Shown here: piece after piece, positions 8,885 through 17,757 of the stretch
How positions within the stretch are numbered: the first letter of the stretch is position 1
Layout of the letters: the number at the start of each line of letters is the position of its first letter
NCBI GenBank assembly: GCA_965243345.1
Contig: CBDEUR010000003.1
Coordinates: forward strand, 1,798,001 to 1,862,000
Length of the DNA: 64,000 nucleotides
Reading direction: 5' to 3'
From: Bin52 sp965243345
Lineage (GTDB): Bacteria > Pseudomonadota > Alphaproteobacteria > Thalassobaculales > Thalassobaculaceae
Notes under the pieces: model-generated
Told to the model about the DNA's origin: nothing
Databases searched by the model: none
What the model saw: the letters and a program-made list of their open reading frames with translations, nothing else
Program-made: the position numbers and the translations under genes

Positions 8885-9376
8885 CTAACAGGAAAAAGTC
8901 AGATCGCGAGACTTGGCCCATCCGTACGTGAACTCTCGAAGCTCGCGGACACGATCACGTGCATCGACCTTTCCATCGCGGATTGTGAGCGTTGACGTTT
9001 CCAGGAGGACCCCCTTCACGATACCCAGCTGGTCGTCCATCTGGTTGGCGTCACAAAATCCGGGATTGAGCCATTGAATGTACAGATGGAAAGCCTGGTC
9101 AACGAGATAGCTCAACGTTTCACGCACGTCGTCGGTGTACTGCAAGGAACACAGGACAATTCGGCAATCTTGAGATCCGAGAATGTCCCCGGCGTACTCG
9201 CCTCGTTCTTCGAACGAGCCGCTGACGAGAAACACCTCGACGCATTCCCCTGGAAGAAGCTCCAGTTTGCGTGGATGCTTTCCCGTCCTGACGGTTCTGC
9301 CGAACAGTTCGTTCCACGTATGCGACTTACCGCTATTGCGGTTTCCAAGAAGGCCGATCAGTAGCCGGCTGTTCAT
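8885..9376 (-). CDS. Orphan P-loop NTPase-like protein of unknown function
   Basis: 163 residues from the ATG at 9376, preferred over 9436 because AGGAG lies about 11 bases upstream of it. The protein opens with MNSRLLIGLLGNRNSGKSHTW, a hydrophobic strand followed by a clear Walker A (GNRNSGKS). No obvious Walker B or GTPase G4 motif was seen. A QDCRIVLCSLQY strand may correspond to a second core strand. I do not recognise a named family. Base composition is visibly less GC-rich than neighbours, and it lies between a broken integrase and a toxin-antitoxin pair, so horizontal origin is likely. Confidence 0.6.
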   Translation of the reverse strand: MNSRLLIGLLGNRNSGKSHTWNELFGRTVRTGKHPRKLELLPGECVEVFLVSGSFEERGEYAGDILGSQDCRIVLCSLQYTDDVRETLSYLVDQAFHLYIQWLNPGFCDANQMDDQLGIVKGVLLETSTLTIRDGKVDARDRVRELREFTYGWAKSRDLTFSC

Positions 9377-9532
9377 CGGCTCTCTATCTCCTACCTCGCC
9401 AATCCCACGAGAGTGGCCGCATTCTGGAAAGCTCATCCACGCCGGTAAGGCTTCCAGAACAGCGTCTGCCGCGCCGCCTTCCGAGCTTACCCAGCGTCAA
9501 TGCGGCGGGGTTTCCACTTCTGAGCCGTGCCG

Positions 9533-10126
9533 TCACGCTGGCGGTCCGGTCAGTACGATATCGTACTCGTCGAGGGCGTCCAGGAATTCGGCATGGCGGA
9601 CCAGCTCGACGGCGGCGCCGGCCCGCAGCCGGCCCAAGGCCCGGTCGAACACCGCCACGCATTGCTCGCCCGTGAACCTCGACGCGAACAGGAACCCGTC
9701 AGCTTCCGGCAGGTCACCATGGACCGCTGCCGACAGGGCGCGGCCGGCGGCATGGTTGCCATCGTGTGCGACCGCGCTCGGCGCGCCGATCCGCACCGGC
9801 CCGTCCCCGCGAAGGTCCACCAGCGACACGGCACCGTCCGAGCGCACCGGCACCACCAGCCGGGCCTCCACATCGGAGCGCGGTAGCTCGCGTTCCTTCC
9901 GCCGCGCGAAGCGGTTACGCCCCAGCGTCTCCCAGAAGGCGCAGCGCACCGTCTCCGCCCCATAGAGCACCGAATAGCGTCCCTGCGGGTCGCTGAACCG
10001 GCTCGGCGTCGGGACCGCTGCCAGTGGCGCTGTGCGGTGGCTTCGGTGGATCACGCGAAAGACGCGCTCCAGACGCACCGTGCAGAGCCCGGTACGCAGC
10101 CGGTCCGGGTCGTAACCCCGGCTCAC
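9533..10126 (-). CDS. RES-domain toxin
   Basis: 197 residues with RES-domain layout: an early Arg (VFRVIHRSHR), a second Arg and Tyr (PSRFSDPQGRYSVLYGAET), a Glu in RCAFWETLGR and the late Ser/Arg in FLFASRFTGEQC. RES proteins such as MbcT degrade NAD+ or modify host factors, causing growth arrest unless bound by a cognate Xre/MbcA-type antitoxin. Its start overlaps the antitoxin stop by 4 bp (ATGA), so it is translated with the antitoxin. All expected active-site positions appear present and the pair looks intact. Confidence 0.85.
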   Translation of the reverse strand: MSRGYDPDRLRTGLCTVRLERVFRVIHRSHRTAPLAAVPTPSRFSDPQGRYSVLYGAETVRCAFWETLGRNRFARRKERELPRSDVEARLVVPVRSDGAVSLVDLRGDGPVRIGAPSAVAHDGNHAAGRALSAAVHGDLPEADGFLFASRFTGEQCVAVFDRALGRLRAGAAVELVRHAEFLDALDEYDIVLTGPPA

Positions 10127-10725
10127 GCAAAGTCGCCATGCAGGTCTCCCCGGGCGGCGTCGGTCACAAGGTCGATTTCGCCCCGCGCCAACAGGGTCAG
10201 CGGCGTCGCCCCGTCAAGCGACGGCCGCGGCGCCGTCAGCCAGACCCAGGCCGCGTAGCCGTCCGTGAACAAGCCGGCCACGCGGTCCAGCCCCGGCAGA
10301 GGCCGGTTCCGCTGGTCGAGCTGCGCCGCCGGGAACACGTAGCCGCGCCTCGCGTTCTGCCAGCCGACGAGCCGGCCCTTCCTTCGCCAGTCATGCACCG
10401 ACTGCCGCGTCTTGAGCCCCGCCCGCGCCGCGATCTCCTCCGAAGTCAGCAAGGTCTCCGGTGCGCCCGTGCGTGCCCGCGACGCCAGGCGCCCCTCGGC
10501 TTCCGCAGCGTCGACCAACAGCGGCGCGGCACCCTCGATGGTTCCGGCCGATGACCGTCGTTCCCGATCGCCCGTCGACAGCGCATCCGCGGCAGCCGCA
10601 AGCGCGGAGCGCACGGCGTCCGGATGCGCGACGAGCGCCGCCACATGCATCGGGCTGAGGCGGCCGGCGGCATCATGGAGCATGTCCTCCAGTTCGCGCA
10701 TCTCCGTGCTCCTGGTCGGTGTCAT
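10123..10725 (-). CDS. Xre/MbcA/ParS-type antitoxin of the RES toxin
   Basis: 200 residues from the ATG at 10725, which has GGAG about 11 bases upstream. The C-terminal half has the toxin-binding layout: helix-turn-helix-like GLKTRQSVHDWRRKGRLVGW, the FPAAQLD segment, then the DUF2384-type GLFTDGYAAWVWLTAPRPSL helix. A terminal helix could block the toxin active site. The N-terminal 100 residues are variable and helical. It precedes and overlaps the RES toxin gene. A perfect 17-bp palindrome just upstream suggests autorepression. Confidence 0.85.
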   Translation of the reverse strand: MTPTRSTEMRELEDMLHDAAGRLSPMHVAALVAHPDAVRSALAAAADALSTGDRERRSSAGTIEGAAPLLVDAAEAEGRLASRARTGAPETLLTSEEIAARAGLKTRQSVHDWRRKGRLVGWQNARRGYVFPAAQLDQRNRPLPGLDRVAGLFTDGYAAWVWLTAPRPSLDGATPLTLLARGEIDLVTDAARGDLHGDFA

Positions 10726-10741
10726 GACTGTTCTCCGAGAC

Positions 10742-10787
10742 GTGACTGCCACAGTCACATATTTGTCTATTATGTCTGTTTCGTCAA
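10742..10787 (-). promoter_or_regulatory. Toxin-antitoxin promoter and palindromic operator
   Basis: On the minus strand a -35-like TTGACG (10782-10787) is followed after 17 bp by a weak -10-like AAATAT (10759-10764). A perfect inverted repeat follows immediately: GTGACTG, three bases, CAGTCAC (10742-10758). Its position over the start region fits an autoregulatory operator of the antitoxin. Confidence 0.5.
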
Positions 10788-10807
10788 TACCGGGGTCCAT
10801 GCAGCCT

Positions 10808-11213
10808 CGGTTGAAGTCCGTGTGCAACGGCAGTCCCACCTGTCATGACGCCACATCCATGCCGCCCACCACCAAGAGGAAGAGTGTCGCCCGAGCGACG
10901 AGACGATCAGCAGCGGTGGGTTCTCCGGTGCGAGCGCGTACTGCCGCAACTGGTTGAACGCCGCGTCGAGGTCGGCGCGGCGGCCCTTGTACTCCCAGGC
11001 GAAGCAGCCACGCTTCCACACGTCGGCCCAGCCGTCGCCGCCGGTGTCCTTCCGCGCGCCGCGCTCGAAGCAGTACCGCTCGCCTGCCGGCTCGGCCTCC
11101 GCAGGCGTTGGCTCGCCGAGCAGGCGGCACAGGTCGATGAAGTGTTTCTGCGACGCCGAGCGTTCCTTCAACCCCGACGCACGCTACTTGGCGATGAACG
11201 CGCCCGGTGTCAC
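10808..11213 (-). pseudogene. MmeI-like type IIG restriction-methylation enzyme, N-terminal remnant
   Basis: The frame starts at GTG 11213 (VTPGAFIAK), hits an in-frame TAG at 11184-11186 where homologues usually have Trp, and continues as RASGLKERSASQKHFIDLC. It then runs through CFERGARKDTGG, DGWADVWKRGCFAWEYKG and PPLLIVS. This is the N-terminal nuclease-containing domain of MmeI/Eco57I-like single-chain restriction-modification enzymes. After about 10900 the frame is lost; an HTDFN-like relic survives near 10820 in another frame. The methyltransferase and specificity domains are absent. The remnant ends at the toxin-antitoxin promoter. Confidence 0.7.
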
Positions 11214-11979
11214 GGTGTCGAACCCGCGCGCGGCAGGCGACGGCGACGGAACGATCGATCGTGCGGTGCCGAGCGGTTCATCGGGCAATGCTTCCTGTTT
11301 CAGCCCCGTTCGAGTCAACATGCAGCCACCGGGCGAGAGTGACAAGCAGGGTGCCGGGCTGTGGTCGATCATCACGAATGCGACGGCGAAGCATCCAGCG
11401 TCGAACCGCTCGCGGCGACCGAGCCGGTGCGCAAGGTGTGAATGCGCCGTGCATCGGCGGCGACACCACGCCGACCGTCTTGCTGCCCACCGCTTCGGTC
11501 ATCGCCCCAATACGGAGCGGGAACACGTGCAGACGACTCGCCCGCGCCGTGCACCGTCGGCCCGGCGGCGCATCACCCTCGGCGGCAATGGAATGAGCGC
11601 GGTGCGCGAGGTGTGGAATGCGCCTCGCGCCGGTTTGCTTCGCGTCCGCCGTTCCGTTACCTGTGCCGTCAGGAAGGCGACGCGGAACGCGCTCACGGAT
11701 CGTTGGCCGGTCGTCTCGCTCAAGCGCCGCGATGGCTTGGACCCCCTGTCGTTGCAGGGTTTGCGCCGGATCGCGGATGCGGCAGTGATTGCTTTGTCCG
11801 ACCGCCCGGGGGGCGGAAGTTCGCACACACCCGCCGCTCCACGGTGAACAGGCCGGTCGCCCCGCTGATCGTGGGGCGTTTCGGGTCCGGATCACACCGG
11901 CCTGCACCCGTTCGCAGGATTCTGTATGCTGCCGCGCCGGCCCGCCGGTCGGCATGCGCAAGGAGGAGGGAGAATCTGC
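11214..11979. other. 766-bp region without a supported gene
   Basis: Long open frames exist on both strands, but they have GC-rich shadow composition and no recognisable domain. The last 20 bases hold the strong ribosome-binding site of the downstream SDR. Confidence 0.4.
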
Positions 11980-12879
11980 ATGGCGCGGTTGTGTGAGGGA
12001 CGGGTGGCGATCGTAACCGGGGCGGCTCGCGGTGTCGGTCGCCAGCACGCCCTGGGTCTGGCCCGTCACGGTGCCCGGGTGGTGATCAACGATATCGGCG
12101 CCGAACTCGACGGCAGCGAGGGCGACGCGTCGGCGGCGCACGAGGTCGCGGACGAGATCCGGGCAGCCGGTGGCGAGGCGATCGTCAACGGCGACGACGT
12201 CAGTTCGTGGGACGGTTCCCGGTCCATGATCGAACAGGCCGTCGATACCTTCGGAAGGCTCGACATACTGGTCAACAACGCGGGGATCCTGCGCGATCGC
12301 ATGCTGGTCAACATGACCGAAGAAGAGTGGGACGCGGTCATCGCAGTGCACCTGAAGGGGACCTTCGCCCCGTCGCGCCACGCCGCCGCTCACTGGCGCC
12401 AGGTCTCCAAGGAGACCGGAGAGAGGGTCAACGCCCGCATCATCAATACCACCTCGACCTCCGGCATCTACGGCAATGTCGGACAGACCAACTACGGCGC
12501 CGCCAAGGCGGGGATCGCGGCCTTCACCATCATCGCCGCCCGGGAACTCGGCCGGATCGGGGTGACGGTGAACGCGATATCGCCGACGGCCTATACCCGC
12601 ATGACCGAGGGACTGCGCGAGTACAGCCCGGAGGACATCGAGATCCGGGATCCGCGTTGGGTGTCCCCGACCGTCGTCTACCTTGCCAGCGCAGAGGCGG
12701 GCGACATCACTGGCCGGGTGATCCAGGCAGGAAATGGCCGTGTCGCGGTGTGCGAGGGCTGGAGGCGCGGTGCCGAAGTAGACCAGCTGGAGGATCCGGA
12801 ACAGCTCGGCCCGCAGATCCGCACCATGATCACCCAGGCGCGCAAGAACTCAGGCATGGACGGACTGGAACTCGACTGA
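11980..12879 (+). CDS. SDR-family dehydrogenase, MFE-2/FabG-like
   Basis: 299 residues. The ATG at 11980 follows an excellent AGGAGGAGGG Shine-Dalgarno (11961-11970). Motifs are TGAARGVGRQHA (nucleotide binding), LVNNAGILRD, catalytic Ser in INTTSTSGIYG and YGAAK. The long insert between the first strand and the NAG motif, and the LRDRMLVNMTEEEWDAV segment, resemble the hydroxyacyl-CoA dehydrogenase domain of peroxisomal multifunctional enzyme type 2. A 3-hydroxyacyl-CoA or related substrate is therefore plausible. The gene is followed after 37 bp by a malate/lactate dehydrogenase family gene and is probably co-transcribed with it. Confidence 0.88.
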   Translation: MARLCEGRVAIVTGAARGVGRQHALGLARHGARVVINDIGAELDGSEGDASAAHEVADEIRAAGGEAIVNGDDVSSWDGSRSMIEQAVDTFGRLDILVNNAGILRDRMLVNMTEEEWDAVIAVHLKGTFAPSRHAAAHWRQVSKETGERVNARIINTTSTSGIYGNVGQTNYGAAKAGIAAFTIIAARELGRIGVTVNAISPTAYTRMTEGLREYSPEDIEIRDPRWVSPTVVYLASAEAGDITGRVIQAGNGRVAVCEGWRRGAEVDQLEDPEQLGPQIRTMITQARKNSGMDGLELD

Positions 12880-12916
12880 CGGGACCGGTCCTGGCTGAAA
12901 GACCGGAGGACAGGGC

Positions 12917-14002
12917 ATGGCGCGATACCCGGGCGAGGGAGGTGAACGGCGTATCGCCCGTGCAGTCCTCGAACACCAGGTTACGGAGATCTTTTCGGCC
13001 TGCGGCATGTCAGGTTCCGACGCATCCCTGCTGGCCGGTTCACTGGTGCATGCCGACCTGCACGGCATCCACTCCCACGGCGTGCTGCGGGTCCCGGACT
13101 ACGTTGCCAAGCTCACGCTGGAGGGCGTGAATCCGCGCGGCGTGCCGCGGGTCGTCCGGCGCACCGGCGGTGCCATCCTCGTCGACGGCGACAACAGCAT
13201 GGGACAGGTCGGTGGCGCCTTTGCCATGCGCCAGGCGATCGAGAGCGCACGGACCTGCGGCATTGCGGCCGCGGCGGTGGGCGGCAGCAACCATTGCGGC
13301 ACCATGGACTACTACCTGCGCATGGCAATCGCCGAGGACATGATCGGCATCGCCACCACCAATGCCCTGCCGACCATGGCCCCGTCGGGCGGGGTCGACA
13401 AGATCATCGGCCTCAATCCGATCGGTATCGGCATTCCGGCCGGTGACGAGGAACCGGTGGTGCTGGACACCGCACTCGGAGCCACTGCCCACGGCAAGAT
13501 CCGGGTCTACCACCAGAAGGGAGAGCCGATTCCCGATGACTGGGCCTTCGATCGGCACGGTCGGCCGACCACCGATGCCGCGGCTGCCCTCGACGGGCTG
13601 ATCCAGCCGATCGGCGGCTTCAAGGGGCTCGGGCTCGCGGTCTGCATGGGTATCCTCGCCAGCCTGCTGTCGGGCGCGGGCTACGGTACCGAGTCCGGCA
13701 CCATGGAGACCGGTGCGATCGCGGGCGCCGACGGCCAGTTCTATGCGGCGATCAATGTTGCGGCCTTCGAGGACGTCCGGACCTTCAGGAAACGGGTCGA
13801 CACGGTGGTTCGCCAGATCCGGACCTCCCGGCGCGCCGAGGGTACCGATGCGCTGCATGCGCCAGGCGCCATCGAGGCGGCAACGGCGGCGCACCATCGC
13901 CGGGACGGCATCCCGCTCAACGATGTGACGCTCGCCCATGTCCGCGAGGCGGCCGACACCCTCGGCGTCGCCTTCCTGCTCGACGGACAGGCTACATCCT
14001 GA
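12917..14002 (+). CDS. Malate/L-lactate dehydrogenase family (Ldh_2) oxidoreductase
   Basis: 361 residues, full length for the Ldh_2 family (malate, sulfolactate, ureidoglycolate and Delta1-piperideine-2-carboxylate reductases). Signature elements are ADLHGIHSHGVLRVPDY (the H-S/G-H-G active-site region), VDGDNSMGQVGG, GGSNHCGTMDYY, NPIGIGIPAG and PIGGFKGLGLA. It would use NAD(P)(H) to interconvert a 2-hydroxy and a 2-keto acid; the substrate is not evident. GGAGGACAGGGC precedes the ATG. Its 3' end overlaps the convergent carboxylase gene by 11 bp (13992-14002). Confidence 0.9.
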   Translation: MARYPGEGGERRIARAVLEHQVTEIFSACGMSGSDASLLAGSLVHADLHGIHSHGVLRVPDYVAKLTLEGVNPRGVPRVVRRTGGAILVDGDNSMGQVGGAFAMRQAIESARTCGIAAAAVGGSNHCGTMDYYLRMAIAEDMIGIATTNALPTMAPSGGVDKIIGLNPIGIGIPAGDEEPVVLDTALGATAHGKIRVYHQKGEPIPDDWAFDRHGRPTTDAAAALDGLIQPIGGFKGLGLAVCMGILASLLSGAGYGTESGTMETGAIAGADGQFYAAINVAAFEDVRTFRKRVDTVVRQIRTSRRAEGTDALHAPGAIEAATAAHHRRDGIPLNDVTLAHVREAADTLGVAFLLDGQATS

Positions 14003-15599
14003 ACACACCGAACCGGGTCGGTTCGACCGGCCGGTTGAGCGATGCAGAGATCGACAGCGCCAGGACCATCCGTGTCTGGCGCGGGTCGATGATGCCGTCG
14101 TCCCACAACCGGGCGGACGCGTAGTAGGGGTGGCCCTCGCGTTCGTACTGTTCGCGGATCGGCGTCTTGAACGCCTCTTCCTCTTCCGCCGACCAAGTCT
14201 CGCCGCGTGCCTCCAGGCCGTCGCGGCGCACCGTGGCAAGCACGCTCGCGGCCTGTTCCCCACCCATCACCGAAATCCGGCTGTTCGGCCACATGTAGAG
14301 CATTCGCGGCGAGTACGCCCGCCCGCACATGCCGTAGTTGCCGGCCCCGAACGAGCCGCCGATGATCACGGTGAACTTGGGCACGGCGGCACAGGCAACG
14401 GCGGTCACGAGCTTGGCCCCGTCCTTGGCGATGCCGCCCGCCTCGTAGCGTCGCCCGACCATGAAGCCAGTGATGTTCTGCAGGAACAGCAGCGGGATGC
14501 CGCGCTGGCAGCACAGTTCGATGAAATGCGCCCCCTTCAGCGCCGATTCCGAGAACAGGATGCCGTTGTTGGCAAGGATTCCCACCGGGTATCCGTGGAT
14601 GTGGGCGAAGCCGCACACCAGGGTGCTTCCGTAGAGCGCCTTGAATTCGTCGAGCTCGCTGCCATCGACCAGTCGCGCGATCACCTCGCGCACGTCATAG
14701 GGAATGCGGACGTCGCGCGGGATCACGCCGAGCATCTCGTCGGCATCATGCAACGGCTCGCGAACCTCGCGCATGACCACGCCCGCCGGCTTGCACCGGT
14801 TGAAGTGGCTGACGATGCGCCGGGTCAGCGCAAGCGCGTGCTGGTCGCTGGCGGCATAGTGGTCGGTAACGCCCGAGGTCCGGCTGTGCACGTCGGCGCC
14901 CCCCAGGTCCTCGGCGCTCACGACCTCGCCTGTCGCCGCCTTCACCAGCGGCGGGCCGCCGAGAAAGATCGTGCCCTGGTTGCGCACGATCACCGCCTCG
15001 TCGCACATGGCCGGGACATAGGCGCCACCGGCGGTACAGCTGCCCATCACCACCGCGATCTGCGGGATCCCCATCGCCGACATGGTCGCCTGGTTGTAGA
15101 AGCTGCGCCCGAAATGCTCCCGGTCGGGGAAGATGTCGTCCTGGTGCGGCAGGTTGGCCCCGCCCGAGTCCACCAGGTAGATGACCGGCAGGTGGTTGTC
15201 CCGCGCGATCTCCTGGGCACGCAGGTGTTTCTTGACCGTCATCGGGAAGTAGGTGCCGCCCTTGACCGTCGCGTCGTTGCAGATGATCACCGTTTCCTGG
15301 CCGCACACCCGGCCTATCCCGGTCAGGATCCCGGCGGACGGCGCGTCACCGCCGTACATGCCGTGCGCGGCAAGCTGCGAGAACTCGAGGAACGGCGACC
15401 CCGGATCGACCAGGTGCTCGATACGGTCCCGCGGCAGCAGCTTGCCGCGGTCAAGGTGACGCCGGCGCGCCCGTTCACCGCCGCCGCCGCGAACCGCCGC
15501 GCACTCCGCCTCGAGATCCCGGACCAGGTCCCGCATGTGCGCGGTGTTCGCGCGAAACTGGTCCGATCCGGTGTCGATCTGGCTGTGGATGACTGCCAT
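13992..15599 (-). CDS. mccB: Methylcrotonyl-CoA carboxylase beta subunit (carboxyltransferase)
   Basis: 535 residues from the ATG at 15599. Crotonase-fold acyl-CoA carboxyltransferase with YLVDSGGANLPHQDD, GSCTAGGAYVPAMCDE and GTIFLGGPPLVKAATG, which are diagnostic of the MCC beta branch rather than propionyl-CoA carboxylase. The C-terminal RLWDDGIIDPRQTR segment is also typical. It transfers carboxyl from biotin to 3-methylcrotonyl-CoA in leucine degradation. The biotin-carboxylase alpha subunit is not adjacent; isovaleryl-CoA dehydrogenase, the preceding pathway step, lies about 23 kb away at 38.9 kb. The HCCA isomerase-like gene is 13 bp upstream, so the two probably share a transcript. 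Confidence 0.93.
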   Translation of the reverse strand: MAVIHSQIDTGSDQFRANTAHMRDLVRDLEAECAAVRGGGGERARRRHLDRGKLLPRDRIEHLVDPGSPFLEFSQLAAHGMYGGDAPSAGILTGIGRVCGQETVIICNDATVKGGTYFPMTVKKHLRAQEIARDNHLPVIYLVDSGGANLPHQDDIFPDREHFGRSFYNQATMSAMGIPQIAVVMGSCTAGGAYVPAMCDEAVIVRNQGTIFLGGPPLVKAATGEVVSAEDLGGADVHSRTSGVTDHYAASDQHALALTRRIVSHFNRCKPAGVVMREVREPLHDADEMLGVIPRDVRIPYDVREVIARLVDGSELDEFKALYGSTLVCGFAHIHGYPVGILANNGILFSESALKGAHFIELCCQRGIPLLFLQNITGFMVGRRYEAGGIAKDGAKLVTAVACAAVPKFTVIIGGSFGAGNYGMCGRAYSPRMLYMWPNSRISVMGGEQAASVLATVRRDGLEARGETWSAEEEEAFKTPIREQYEREGHPYYASARLWDDGIIDPRQTRMVLALSISASLNRPVEPTRFGVFRM

Positions 15600-15612
15600 C
15601 GACCGCGCGGTC

Positions 15613-16230
15613 CTACCAGCCGCCGCTCTCGAGCCAGCGGTCGAGATGATCGACGCGGTCGGCACCCCAGAAGGGTTCGTCGTCGACGATGAAGTAGGGT
15701 GCGCCGCAGACCCCGGCGGCAACCGCGACATCGACCTCCTCGCGCAGACGCTGCTTGAGCCCGGGCCCGGCGATCGCGTGCTCGAAACCGGTCATGTCGA
15801 TGCCGCATTCCCCCGCAATGTCACGGACCGCCTCCGGCGTGGTGATGGTCCTGCCATGGCCGAAGGTCTCGAGGAAGAGGCGTTGCCCCAGCCTGCGCGC
15901 CGCCGCCTCGTCGCGATCCTTCAGCCAGTAGAGCGCGCGTGCCGGCACCACCGAGAGGAACGGACACGGATCGGGAAAGCTGAGCGGCGCACCCTGGGCC
16001 CGGGCGCAGCGTGCAAGATCCCGCATCGAATAGTCGCCCTTGAGCGGCTGGGCCATCAGCGGTTCGCTGCCGGTGTGCTGCATGATGGCGCCGAGCAGGA
16101 TCGGGCGCCAGTCGACCGGGCGTCCGTGGCGCGCACAGATCCCGTCGATCACCTGGGAGGCCAGGTAGGCGTAGGGCGACGAGAAGTCGAAGTAGAACCT
16201 GACCGGTGAACCGTCGGGCGTGTTTTCCAT
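15613..16230 (-). CDS. 2-hydroxychromene-2-carboxylate isomerase (DsbA-like/kappa GST)
   Basis: 205 residues, normal for the HCCA isomerase family, a thioredoxin-fold protein related to kappa-class GST. RFYFDFSSPYAYLASQ holds the active-site Ser; WRPILLGAIM, the helical insertion and GVCGAPYFIVDDEPFWGADRVD near the C-terminus are all present. Characterised members isomerise a naphthalene-pathway intermediate using glutathione. In genomes without that pathway the real substrate is unknown. The gene sits just upstream of mccB. A GGGAGGATCACG-type ribosome-binding site precedes the ATG at 16230. Confidence 0.9.
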   Translation of the reverse strand: MENTPDGSPVRFYFDFSSPYAYLASQVIDGICARHGRPVDWRPILLGAIMQHTGSEPLMAQPLKGDYSMRDLARCARAQGAPLSFPDPCPFLSVVPARALYWLKDRDEAAARRLGQRLFLETFGHGRTITTPEAVRDIAGECGIDMTGFEHAIAGPGLKQRLREEVDVAVAAGVCGAPYFIVDDEPFWGADRVDHLDRWLESGGW

Positions 16231-17317
16231 CGTGATCCTCCCGTTCCGTCACACGACAATGACAGCCGGCCATCCGGCGGGGCACCGCTGATCGGTCCCC
16301 GGCTTCCCTGTCTGCGCCGCACGTTAGGCACGGGGGGAGGCCGGGGCAAGCATCCTGCATCACGCCGGCGTGCGCACCGGATACCGGAAACGGCGATCAG
16401 CGTTGAGGAAGCGGGATTCCGGCCTCAGACCGGGGTGGCCAGTCTTCGTAAACACGGCCCGGTTCTTTCCGGTTGACCTGACGAGCGTTCTGAAATCCCT
16501 GAGGCGGCGGCGAACTCCATCCGCATTGCGCGACGCGAACCGCGGCATTCCGCACTGACCGGTCAAGGCCCGGGACAATGCTCGCGCGCGCCGCGGCCCT
16601 GGTCGTGGATGCCGCAGCCGCAGGCGAGAACCAGGAACTGACCTTCCGTGGCTCCCATGGCCCGGTCCCCGGGCCCGGGACTGTGGTTCGCCTCCGCGCC
16701 GCGCATGGCGGTACTCCCGCGGTCCTCGCTCTCCGGCATCCCAGTCTGCGTTGCGCAACACGACGTTCCCGGGCGTCGATCCGGCCTCGACCTTCGGTCA
16801 TGTCAAACGGGATGGGTAGTGAATTTCCTGCATGGAATCGGGCCCTTGAGCAACACCGGGGGCGCAACGGCAGACATGTCGGGCCTGGCGAGCAACCGAG
16901 AGCAGTCGCCGGTCGCGGGTCTGACGGCCACCCGGATCGAAGAGCGGAAGACCCAGTGCTCGGGTGATGTCTGTCATCTGCCGGCCGCAGCTGGCGAGGT
17001 GCACTTCCTGGCCCTGATCACCCAGGGACGCGCACGACGCCCGATGCAGGCTGTCGATGGTGCTCAGCGGCTGCGGACCGGGAAGAGCATCGAGCGCCGG
17101 CGCCGGAAATCCCGGGGTCGGCTTCGGTCGTACGATCCGTCCGACAGGCCGCCTCACCGTACGAGGCTGCAAGACCGCGTGCGCACAGCGTGTATTCAGA
17201 GGGTCGGCTCGACACCAGCCTCCCGTCGCAATGGGAAACCGGAGGCTGGCGGTCCTCCGTCAGCAGCCAGGCCAACGCGACGGACATGTCGGGATTGATC
17301 ACCGGTCGCGCCGAGTT
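16231..17317. other. 1.1-kb region with no supported gene
   Basis: Probably contains the promoter of the HCCA isomerase/mccB unit. No frame on either strand shows recognisable domains. It borders a decayed duplicate of the 37-38 kb SDR/RidA genes, so it may be degenerated sequence. Confidence 0.4.
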
Positions 17318-17757
17318 CCAAGTACTCGGCCCCGGCAACCTGACCGGTGCCGGACGCGTCGCGGCATGCCGCCATGACCTCCCAGCCGTCGGAGACCAAC
17401 TGGCGGACAAACCCGCGGCTCGCACCCGTTACCGGGATAGTGGGCATGGTCATCCATTCCGCCGCTTCGGGAATGCGCGCCGTCACCTCGAACTCAACAC
17501 GCATCTCCTCGGTGGCGAGGCCGCAGATGAACGTGGTGTCGGCGGGGCGCGCCGGCATGCTGCAGTCCCCGATGATCGACTTGATGCGATCGAGCTTCTC
17601 CCGGCCCGCGACGTAGACCCGCATGCGGATGATGTTCTCCCGCGATGTCCCTGCCCGCTCGCGCGCATCGGAATTGGTGGCGAAGGCCCGCGTCACCTGC
17701 TCCTCGACGGTCGCGGGAAATCCGTTGATATCGGGGTCGTACCCTGTCGTCCCGGCC
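17318..17757 (-). pseudogene. Decayed copy of the RidA-SDR gene pair
   Basis: This stretch is closely similar at the DNA level to 37736-38190, which holds the start of an SDR gene and most of a RidA gene. Here the RidA copy lacks its beginning and the SDR copy retains only its first ~40 codons, with a deletion in the TGASRG region. The two are fused in one frame (RidA tail, then MPTIPVTGASRGFVRQLVSDGWEVMAACRDASG), after which similarity ends. The intact pair at 37.2-38.3 kb is presumably the parent. The junction near 17757 abuts the stop of the HU-like gene. Confidence 0.85.

Noticed and set aside
11278..12393. 371-codon minus-strand frame spanning the SDR upstream region
   Set aside because: No domain, no ribosome-binding site, and it overlaps the well-supported SDR on the other strand.
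13040..14263. Long antisense open frames over the Ldh_2 gene and other genes (for example over the acyl-CoA synthetase and CoxL)
   Set aside because: High GC content generates long open frames on the opposite strand; composition and lack of domains mark them as shadows.
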